From: Bolinopsis microptera
Lineage: Eukaryota; Ctenophora; Tentaculata; Lobata; Bolinopsidae
Direction of reading: 5' to 3'
Assembly: GCF_026151205.1 (NCBI RefSeq)
Contig: NC_087075.1
Span: forward strand, 62,001-126,000
Length of the DNA: 64,000 bases
The notes under the pieces are model-generated. The model saw only the letters and a list, made by a program, of their open reading frames with translations. It was not told where the DNA came from and did not search any database. Each line of letters starts with the position of its first letter. Within the stretch, counting starts at the first letter, position 1. This document shows, piece after piece, positions 55,766 through 64,000 of this stretch. The position numbers were made by a program, and so were the translations under genes.

Positions 55766-58700
55766 GTACGTTATCATATTCATACCCCCAACCCCCATTA
55801 TTATTCATACCCCCAACCCCCATTATTATTCATATTTTTAGGTTTTGAGTCGATTTTTACTAAATCTTTACATTAATACCTACGAGAAGCAATAGATAGG
55901 TAGTGCACCCCCTACAATAGATAGGTAGTGCACCCCCTACACTAGATAGGTAGTGCACCCCCTACAATAGATAGGTAGTGCACCCCCTACACTAGATAGG
56001 TAGTGCACCCCCTACACTAGATAGGTAGTGCACCCCCTACACTAGATAAGTAGTGCACCCCCTACACTAGATAGGTAGTGCACCCCCTACAATAGATAGG
56101 TAGTGCACCCCCTACAATAGATAGGTAGTGCACCCCCTACACTAGATAGGTAGTGCACCCCCTACAATAGATAGGTAGTGCACCCCCTACAATAGATAGG
56201 TAGTGCACCCCCTACAATAGATAGGTAGTGCACCCCCTACACTAGATAGGTAGTGCACCCCCTACACTAGATAGGTAGTGCACCCCCTACAATAGATAGG
56301 TAGTGCACCCCCTACACTAGATAGGTAGTGCACCCCCTACACTAGATAGGTAGTGCACCCCCTACACTAGATAGGTAGTGCACCCCCTACACTAGATAGG
56401 TAGTGCACCCCCTACACTAGATAGGTAGTGCACCCCCTACACTAGATAGGTAGTGCACCCCCTACAATAGATAGGTAGTGCACCCCCTACACTAGATAGG
56501 TAGTGCACCCCCTACACTAGATAGGTAGTGCACCCCCTACAATAGATAGGTAGTGCACCCCCTACACTAGATAGGTAGTGCACCCCCTACACTAGATAGG
56601 TAGTGCACCCCCTACAATAGATAGGTAGTGCACCCCCTACACTAGATAGGTAGTGCACCCCCTACACTAGATAGGTAGTGCACCCCCTACACTAGATAGG
56701 TAGTGCACCCCCTACACTAGATAGGTAGTGCACCCCCTACAATAGATAGGTAGTGCACCCCCTACAATAGATAGGTAGTGCACCCCCTACAATAGATAGG
56801 TAGTGCACCCCCTACACTAGATAGGTAGTGCACCCCCTACACTAGATAGGTAGTGCACCCCCTACAATAGATAGGTAGTGCACCCCCTACAATAGATAGG
56901 TAGTGCACCCCCTACACTAGATAGGTAGTGCACCCCCTACACTAGATAGGTAGTGCACCCCCTACAATAGATAGGTAGTGCACCCCCTACACTAGATAGG
57001 TAGTGCACCCCCTACACTAGATAGGTAGTGCACCCCCTACACTAGATAGGTAGTGCACCCCCTACAATAGATAGGTAGTGCACCCCCTACAATAGATAAG
57101 TAGTGCACCCCCTACAATAGATAAGTAGTGCACCCCCTACAATAGATAGGTAGTGCACCCCCTACAATAGATAGGTAGTGCACCCCCTACACTAGATAGG
57201 TAGTGCACCCCCTACAATAGATAAGTAGTGCACCCCCTACACTAGATAGGTAGTGCACCCCCTACAATAGATAAGTAGTGCACCCCCTACAATAGATAAG
57301 TAGTGCACCCTCTACACTAGATAGGTAGTGCACCCCCTACAATAGATAGGTAGTGCACCCCCTACAATAGATAGGTAGTGCACCCCCTACAATAGATAAG
57401 TAGTGCACCCCCTACACTAGATAGGTAGTGCACCCCCTACAATAGATAGGTAGTGCACCCCCTACAATAGATAGGTAGTGCACCCCCTACAATAGATAGG
57501 TAGTGCACCCCCTACAATAGATAGGTAGTGCACCCCCTACAATAGATAAGTAGTGCACCCCCTACACTAGATAGGTAGTGCACCCCCTACAATAGATAGG
57601 TAGTGCACCCCCTACAATAGATAGGTAGTGCACCCCCTACAATAGATAGGTAGTGCACCCCCTACAATAGATAAGTAGTGCACCCCCTACACTAGATAGG
57701 TAGTGCACCCCCTACAATAGATAGGTAGTGCACCCCCTACAATAGATAGGTAGTGCACCCCCTACAATAGATAGGTAGTGCACCCCCTACACTAGATAGG
57801 TAGTGCACCCCCTACAATAGATAGGTAGTGCACCCCCTACAATAGATAGGTAGTGCACCCCCTACAATAGATAGGTAGTGCACCCCCTACAATAGATAAG
57901 TAGTGCACCCCCTACAATAGATAGGTAGTGCACCCCCTACAATAGATAGGTAGTGCACCCCCTACAATAGATAGGTAGTGCACCCCCTACAATAGATAGG
58001 TAGTGCACCCCCTACAATAGATAAGTAGTGCACCCCCTACAATAGATAGGTAGTGCACCCCCTACACTAGATAGGTAGTGCACCCCCTACAATAGATAGG
58101 TAGTGCACCCCCTACAATAGATAGGTAGTGCACCCCCTACAATAGATAAGTAGTGCACCCCCCTACAATAGATAGGTAGTGCACCCCCTACAATAGATAG
58201 GTAGTGCACCCCCTACAATAGATAGGTAGTGCACCCCCTACAATAGATAGGTAGTGCACCCCCTACAATAGATAGGTAGTGCACCCCCTACAATAGATAG
58301 GTAGTGCACCCCCTACAATAGATAAGTAGTGCACCCCCTACACTAGATTGGTAGTGCACCCCCTACAATAGATAGGTAGTGCACCCCCTACAATAGATAG
58401 GTAGTGCACCCCCTACAATAGATAGGTAGTGCACCCCCTACAATAGATAGGTAGTGCACCCCCTACACTAGATTGGTAGTGCACCCCCTACAATAGATAG
58501 GTAGTGCACCCCCTACAATAGATAGGTAGTGCACCCCCTACAATAGATAGGTAGTGCACCCCCTACACTAGATAGGTAGTGCACCCCCTACACTAGATAG
58601 GTAGTGCACCCCCTACACTAGATAGGTAGTGCACCCCCTACAATAGATAGGTAGTGCACCCCCTACAATAGATAGGTAGTGCACCCCCTACAATAGATAG

Positions 58701-60067
58701 GTAGTGCACCCCCTACAATAGATAGGTAGTGCACCCCCTACAATAGATAGGTAGTGCACCCCCTACAATAGATAAGTAGTGCACCCCCTACAATAGATAG
58801 GTAGTGCACCCCCTACAATAGATAGGTAGTGCACCCCCTACAATAGATAGGTAGTGCACCCCCTACAATAGATAGGTAGTGCACCCCCTACAATAGATAG
58901 GTAGTGCACCCCCTACAATAGATAGGTAGTGCACCCCCTACAATAGATAAGTAGTGCACCCCCTACACTAGATTGGTAGTGCACCCCCTACTATAGATAG
59001 GTAGTGCACCCCCTACAATAGATAGGTAGTGCACCCCTACAATAGATAGGTAGTGCACCCCCTACAATAGATAGGTAGTGCACCCCCTACACTAGATTGG
59101 TAGTGCACCCCCTACAATAGATAGGTAGTGCACCCCCTACAATAGATAGGTAGTGCACCCCCTACAATAGATAGGTAGTGCACCCCCTACACTAGATAGG
59201 TAGTGCACCCCCTACACTAGATAGGTAGTGCACCCCCTACACTAGATAGGTAGTGCACCCCCTACAATAGATAGGTAGTGCACCCCCTACAATAGATAGG
59301 TAGTGCACCCCCTACAATAGATAGGTAGTGCACCCCCTACAATAGATAGGTAGTGCACCCCCTACAATAGATAGGTAGTGCACCCCCTACAATAGATAGG
59401 TAGTGCACCCCCTACAATAGATAGGTAGTGCACCCCCTACAATAGATAGGTAGTGCACCCCCTACAATAGATAGGTAGTGCACCCCCTACAATAGATAGG
59501 TAGTGCACCCCCTACACTAGATAGGTAGTGCACCCCCTACACTAGATAGGTAGTGCACCCCCTACAATAGATAGGTAGTGCACCCCCTACAATAGATAGG
59601 TAGTGCACCCCCTACAATAGATAGGTAGTGCACCCCCTACAATAGATAGGTAGTGCACCCCCTACAATAGATAGGTAGTGCACCCCCTACACTAGATAGG
59701 TAGTGCACCCCCTACAATAGATAGGTAGTGCACCCCCTACACTAGATAGGTAGTGCACCCCCTACAATAGATAGGTAGTGCACCCCCTACAATAGATAGG
59801 TAGTGTACCCCCTACAATAGATAGGTAGTGCACCCCCTACAATAGATAGGTAGTGCACCCCCTACACTAGATTGGTAGTGCACCCCCTACAATAGATAGG
59901 TAGTGCACCCCCTACAATAGATAGGTAGTGCACCCCCTACTCTAGATTGGTAGTGCACCCCCTACAATAGATAGGTAGTGCACCCCCTACAATAGATAGG
60001 TAGTGCACCCCCTACAATAGATAGGTAGTGCACCCCCTACACTATATTAGTTAACAGCTCTGACCAG
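55766..60067 (+). other. GPCR intron 1
   Basis: Donor GTACGT at 55766, acceptor TCTGACCAG ending at 60067. Almost the whole intron is the 25-bp array; its start also has a 28-bp duplication of CATACCCCCAACCCCCATTA at 55783-55830. Confidence 0.8.
55890..60045. repeat. 25-bp minisatellite, about 166 copies, in GPCR intron 1
   Basis: The unit is ATAGATAGGTAGTGCACCCC followed by CTACA. Frequent variants: C or A at the base before TAG, GATAAG for GATAGG, and GATTGG. Variant order repeats: the stretch from about 58320 recurs from about 58945, a higher-order block of about 25 units. Unlike the arrays in introns 2-4, the unit has no match to the start of the next exon. Confidence 0.97.
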
Positions 60068-60233
60068 GTCTAGTTGGGAACGTTGTAGTATTTTGGACGA
60101 TAAACCGAATGAAGCAGAGCAATATAGGAATAGACCATTTCTCTAACATCTTGGTGCAGCACCTGGCCATCGCGGATGTTATGTACAGTGTTGTAGCGGT
60201 GATACCTGCTGCCTTTGTCCACTTTTGCAGAAG
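60068..60233 (+). CDS. class A GPCR, exon 2 (TM1 to end of TM2)
   Basis: 166 bp, entered in phase 1 and left in phase 2 (AG|GTATGA). It encodes residues 37-90: LVGNVVVFW of TM1, intracellular loop 1 (INRMKQSN) and TM2 with NILVQHLAIADVMYSV. D72 is the conserved D2.50, the sodium-site aspartate, within the canonical LAxAD motif, and P82 is a usual TM2 proline. It ends FVHFCR, just before extracellular loop 1. The acceptor is CTCTGACCAG. Confidence 0.9.
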
Positions 60234-61238
60234 GTATGAAAATCTATGTACAATCTGTAACGTATAATGTACTATGTATAATGTACACTTGTTGCAATTA
60301 TTAGTTTTTATCAAAATTCGGGTTCGGTACTCGTTGGCGTGAAACAGTGTGGGATTTGTCTCACACACAATTCCGGACCCCAACATTCCCTCTTCCTAAA
60401 ACAGCCCCCCCCCCCCCCCCCCCCATGACGACTGCCCCCACTAGGTGGCCGTTAGGAGACACCCCCCCCCCTATGACGACTGCCCCCCACCCACCCCCCC
60501 CCCCCCCCCCCATGACGACTGCCCCCACTAGGTGGCCGTTAGGAGACACCCCCCCCCATGACGACTGCCCCCACTAGGTGGCCGTTAGGAGAAACGAGAA
60601 ACCCCCCCCCCCCCCATGACGACTGCCCCCACTAGGTGGCCGTTAGGAGACACCCCCCCCCCCCTATGACGACTGCCCCCACTAGGTGGCCGTTAGGAGA
60701 CACCCCCCCCCCCCTATGACGACTGCCCCCACTAGGTGGCCGTTAGGAGACACCCCCCCCCCCCCTATGACGACTGCCCCCACTAGGTGGCCGTTAGAAG
60801 ACACCCCCCCTATGACGACTGCCCCCACTAGGTGGCCGTTAGGAGACAACCCCCCCCCCTATGACGACTGCCCCCACTAGGTGGCCGTTAGAAGACACAC
60901 CCCCCCCTGACGACTGCCCCTCTAGGTGGCCGTTAGGAGACACCCCCCCCCCCCCCCCCCATGACGACTGCCCCCACTAGGTGGCCGTTAGGAGACATCC
61001 CCCCCCCCCCCCTATGACGACTGCCCCCACTAGGTGGCCGTTAGGAGACACCCCCCCCCCCCCTATGACGACTGCCCCCACTAGGTGGCCGTTAGGAGAC
61101 ACCCCCCCCCTATGACGACTGCCACTAGGTGGCCGTTAGGAGACACCCCCCCCCCCCCCCCCCCTATGACGACTGCCCCCACTAGGTGGCCGTTAGGAGA
61201 CACCCCCCCCCCCCCCCCCCTGACGACTGCCCCTCTAG
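60234..61238 (+). other. GPCR intron 2
   Basis: Donor GTATGA at 60234. About 170 bp of unique sequence, then the exon-3-derived array to the last acceptor CCCTCTAG at 61238. Confidence 0.8.
60404..61238 (+). repeat. minisatellite carrying the exon 3 splice acceptor, about 15 extra copies
   Basis: Each unit (about 43-60 bp, varying by the length of a C run) reads ATGACGACTGCCCCCACTAG and then GTGGCCGTTAGGAGACACC and C7-C20. GTGGCCGTTAGGAGA is exactly the start of exon 3, encoding WPLGD after the split Arg codon. Every unit thus offers a pyrimidine tract, an AG acceptor and the first 15 coding bases. I count 15 such starts before the real exon at 61239. Confidence 0.9.
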
Positions 61239-61364
61239 GTGGCCGTTAGGAGATACCACCTGTTATATGTCTGGTATTCTGATCTACGTGCCCTTGGTTG
61301 CTGACATCCACTTCATCATGGCCCTTTCTCTTCACCGTTTCCTCTTCTGCTCTTCTCCTCTCAG
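61239..61364 (+). CDS. class A GPCR, exon 3 (ECL1, TM3, DRY-equivalent)
   Basis: 126 bp, phase 2 in and phase 2 out (CTCAG|GTAAGC). It encodes residues 92-132. WPLGDTTC is the typical extracellular-loop-1 W-x-x-G-x-x-x-C pattern; C99 is the conserved disulphide Cys 3.25. Exactly 25 residues later is R124 (R3.50) in the motif HRF, which replaces D-R-Y, and P131 is the usual P3.57. The spacing supports the splice model strongly. Loss of the acidic residue before Arg (His here) can alter basal activity in this family. Confidence 0.92.
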
Positions 61365-62857
61365 GTAAGCATTATACTATCCATCACTATACTATCGATC
61401 ACTATACTATTCTCATTATATATAATATAGATATCATGGGAAACTGCTTATCACAAACATTTGTGGAGTAGCTGAAAGCATTGTATTGTTCAGGTACGGG
61501 ATACTGGTAACTAGAAAGTAAGCATTGTATTGTTCAGGTACAGGATACTGGTAACTAGAAAGTAAGCATTGTATTGTTCAGGTACGGGATACTGGTAACT
61601 AGAAAGTAAGCATTGTATTGTTCAGGTACGGGATACTGGTAACTAGAAAGTAAGCATTGTATTGTTCAGGTACGGGATACTGGTAACTAGAAAGTAAGCA
61701 TTGTATTGTTCAGGTACAGGATGCTGGTAACTAGAAAGTAAGCATTGTATTGTTCAGGTACGGGATACTGGTAACTAGAAAGTAAGCATTGTATTGTTCA
61801 GGTACGGGATACTGGTAACTAGAAAGTAAGCATTGTATTGTTCAGGTACAGGATACTGGTAACTAGAAAGTAAGCATTGTATTGTTCAGGTACGGGATAC
61901 TGGTAACTAGAAAGTAAGCATTGTATTGTTCAGGTACGGGATACTGGTAACTAGAAAGTAAGCATTGTATTGTTCAGGTACAGGATGCTGGTAACTAGAA
62001 AGTAAGCATTGTATTGTTCAGGTACGGGATACTGGTAACTAGAAAGTAAGCATTGTATTGTTCAGGTACGGGATACTGGTAACTAGAAAGTAAGCATTGT
62101 ATTGTTCAGGTACGGGATACTGGTAACTAGAAAGTAAGCATTGTATTGTTCAGGTACGGGATACTGGTAACTAGAAAGTAAGCATTGTATTGTTCAGGTA
62201 CGGGATACTGGTAACTAGAAAGTAAGCATTGTATTGTTCAGGTACAGGATGCTGGTAACTAGAAAGTAAGCATTGTATTGTTCAGGTACGGGATACTGGT
62301 AACTAGAAAGTAAGCATTGTATTGTTCAGGTACGGGATACTGGTAACTAGAAAGTAAGCATTGTATTGTTCAGGTACAGGATACTGGTAACTAGAAAGTA
62401 AGCATTGTATTGTTCAGGTACGGGATACTGGTAACTAGAAAGTAAGCATTGTATTGTTCAGGTACGGGATACTGGTAACTAGAAAGTAAGCATTGTATTG
62501 TTCAGGTACGAAATACTGGTAACTAGAAAGTAAGCATTTTATTGCTCAGGTACGGGATACTGGTAACTAGAAAGTAAGCATTGTATTGTTCAGGTACGGG
62601 ATACTGGTAACTAGAAAGTAAGCATTGTATTGTTCAGGTACGGGATACTGGTAACTAGAAAGTAAGCATTGTATTGTTCAGGTACGGGATACTGGTAACT
62701 AGAAAGTAAGCATTGTATTGTTCAGGTACAGGATGCTGGTAACTAGAAAGTAAGCATTGTATTGTTCAGGTACGGGATACTGGTAACTAGAAAGTAAGCA
62801 TTGTATTGTTCAGGTACGGGATACTGGTAACTAGAAAGTAAGCATTATATTGTTCAG
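61365..62857 (+). other. GPCR intron 3
   Basis: Donor GTAAGC at 61365 and final acceptor ATTGTTCAG ending at 62857. The first 110 bp are unique, AT-rich with ACTATACTAT words; the rest is the 44-bp array. Confidence 0.8.
61478..62857 (+). repeat. 44-bp minisatellite of mini-intron plus 24-nt mini-exon, 32 acceptors
   Basis: Each unit is GTAAGCATTGTATTGTTCAG (20 bp, donor to acceptor) followed by 24 bases starting GTACGGGATACT and ending ACTAGAAA. The 24 bases equal the start of exon 4 and encode YGILVTRK when entered from exon 3. They keep phase from unit to unit. Acceptors recur every 44 bp from 61493 to 62857, 32 in all including the real one. A few units differ (GTACAGGATGCT, GTACGAAATACT). 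Read without splicing, a unit meets TAA directly after the lysine. Confidence 0.93.
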
Positions 62858-62976
62858 GTACGGGATACTGGTAACTAGAAAGAGAGCTAATTTCACTGTG
62901 GCATTTATTTGGGTATATTCCAGCTGCTGTTCCGTCATCACAGCCTTCAGCAAGGGAGAGGTCCACTTCTTTCCGG
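62858..62976 (+). CDS. class A GPCR, exon 4 (ICL2, TM4, start of ECL2)
   Basis: 119 bp, phase 2 in and phase 1 out (CCG G|GTTAGT). It encodes residues 134-172: YGILVTRKRANF completes intracellular loop 2 (SSPLRYGILVTRK across the joint, the standard P-L-R-Y form), then TM4 with W151 at position W4.50 in FIWVYSSCCSVITAF, and SKGEVHFFP entering extracellular loop 2. Its first 24 bases are what the upstream array multiplies. Confidence 0.9.
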
Positions 62977-63058
62977 GTTAGTAGTGTACTGATGTAGACA
63001 AAACTCTTGATTTAAATCGTTATCCTTATCTCTAGAGTAAGTCACCTCACTATTTCAG
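62977..63058 (+). other. GPCR intron 4, minimum extent to the first acceptor
   Basis: Donor GTTAGT at 62977. The first CACTATTTCAG acceptor ends at 63058, and the same acceptor recurs every 39 bp to the right edge. The true intron end may lie outside the window. Confidence 0.7.
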
Positions 63059-64000
63059 ATAGTGCTATGTGTAGAGTAAGTTACCTCACTATTTCAGATA
63101 GTGCTATGTTTAGAGTAAGTCACCTCACTATTTCAGATAGTGCTATGTGTAGAGTAAGTCACCTCACTATTTCAGATAGTGCTATGTGTAGAGTAAGTCA
63201 CCTCACTATTTCAGATAGTGCTATGTGTAGAGTAAGTCACCTCACTATTTCAGATAGTGCTATGTGTAGAGTAAGTCACCTCACTATTTCAGATAGTGCT
63301 ATGTGTAGAGTAAGTCACCTCACTATTTCAGATAGTGCTATGTGTAGAGTAAGTCACCTCACTATTTCAGATAGTGCTATGTGTAGAGTAAGTCACCTCA
63401 CTATTTCAGATAGTGCTATGTGTAGAGTAAGTCACCTCACTATTTCAGATAGTGCTATGTGTAGAGTAAGTCACCTCACTATTTCAGATAGTGCTATGTG
63501 TAGAGTAAGTCACCTCACTATTTCAGATAGTGCTATGTGTAGAGTAAGTCACCTCACTATTTCAGATAGTGCTATGTGTAGAGTAAGTCACCTCACTATT
63601 TCAGATAGTGCTATGTGTAGAGTAAGTCACCTCACTATTTCAGATAGTGCTATGTGTAGAGTAAGTCACCTCACTATTTCAGATAGTGCTATGTGTAGAG
63701 TAAGTCACCTCACTATTTCAGATAGTGCTATGTGTAGAGTAAGTCACTTAGTCACCTCACTATTTCAGATAGTGCTATGTGTAGAGTAAGTCACCTCACT
63801 ATTTCAGATAGTGCTATGTGTAGAGTAAGTCACCTCACTATTTCAGATAGTGCTATGTGTAGAGTAAGTCACCTCACTATTTCAGATAGTGCTATGTTTA
63901 GAGTAAGTCACCTCACTATTTCAGATAGTGCTATGTGTAGAGTAAGTCACCTCACTATTTCAGATAGTGCTATGTGTAGAGTAAGTCACCTCACTATTTC
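63034..64000 (+). repeat. 39-bp minisatellite carrying exon 5 acceptor and a donor, at least 24 copies
   Basis: The unit is GTAAGTCACCTCACTATTTC plus AG, then ATAGTGCTATGTGTAGA (17 bp). With the single G left from exon 4, the 17 bases read D-S-A-M-C-R. This fits the second-extracellular-loop cysteine (C177) that pairs with C99, so the bases are probably the exon 5 start. AGA|GTAAGT is a good donor. Read through, the unit is an open 13-codon repeat (DSAMCRVSHLTIS) until a 9-bp irregularity near 63745. The array leaves the window. Confidence 0.9.

Noticed and set aside
55890-60045. CRISPR-like array
   Set aside because: Units are contiguous with no unique spacers, and the sequence is animal DNA. 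The same applies to the other arrays.
60347-61368. A Pro-rich secreted protein from the RWPLGDTPPP-type frames
   Set aside because: These are the exon 3 start and its intronic copies read through C runs of varying length. The frame breaks repeatedly.

Overview
The window looks like repeat-rich nuclear DNA of an invertebrate animal. The grounds are exons of a rhodopsin-class GPCR joined by GT-AG introns, a vertebrate-type B4GALNT-like glycosyltransferase pseudogene, TTAGGG-type telomere-like tracts, and CR1/L2-like, RTE-like, Ty3/Gypsy and hAT mobile elements. A cnidarian or another marine invertebrate is plausible, but the sequence does not settle the phylum. I saw no tRNA, rRNA or prokaryotic-type features.

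Layout. 1-3.4 kb: fragment of a non-LTR reverse transcriptase (minus), a broken B4GALNT-like gene (plus) split by a 5'-truncated LINE, and the 3' end of a second LINE (minus). 4.63-8.0 kb: a 3.37-kb foldback element with long inverted arms. 8.0-14.3 kb: no recognisable gene. 14.31-15.14 kb: a non-autonomous hAT element with a perfect 8-bp target duplication. 16.57-23.08 kb: a decayed minus-strand Ty3/Gypsy element plus a partial second copy, lying between two copies of a LINE 3' end. 23.08-27.19 kb: a long CR1/L2-like LINE (minus) whose 5' end abuts telomere-like repeats, followed by an inverted-repeat block with telomere-like tracts at both ends (to 28.9 kb).

29.8-41.7 kb is dominated by minisatellites with units of 7, 10, 18, 19, 22, 28, 34 and about 40 bp; the 34-bp array is about 4 kb. 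A degenerate LINE ORF1 lies at 37.1-38.0 kb. At 42.3-48.7 kb is an apparently intact LINE. Its ORF1 carries an AlkB-like 2OG-Fe(II) dioxygenase domain fused to an SGNH-hydrolase-like domain, and its ORF2 carries a zinc-finger region, an APE endonuclease and a reverse transcriptase. At 50.5-51.8 kb a hAT element sits inside a 42-bp minisatellite, and at 52.1-55.6 kb is a complete RTE-like LINE with a 12-bp target duplication.

The most interesting part is 55.66 kb to the right edge. Four exons of a class A GPCR (N-terminus to ECL2) can be joined with consistent splice phases and correct conserved-residue spacing, and the gene continues beyond the window. Every intron is filled with a minisatellite. 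In introns 2, 3 and 4 the repeat unit contains the real 3' splice site plus the first 15-24 coding bases of the next exon. In introns 3 and 4 each unit also ends in a good 5' splice site. These arrays therefore present roughly 16, 32 and at least 24 alternative acceptors, and one consists of in-frame 24-nt microexon-like units. I infer repeated tandem duplication across intron-exon borders in one gene; whether the extra sites are used is unknown.
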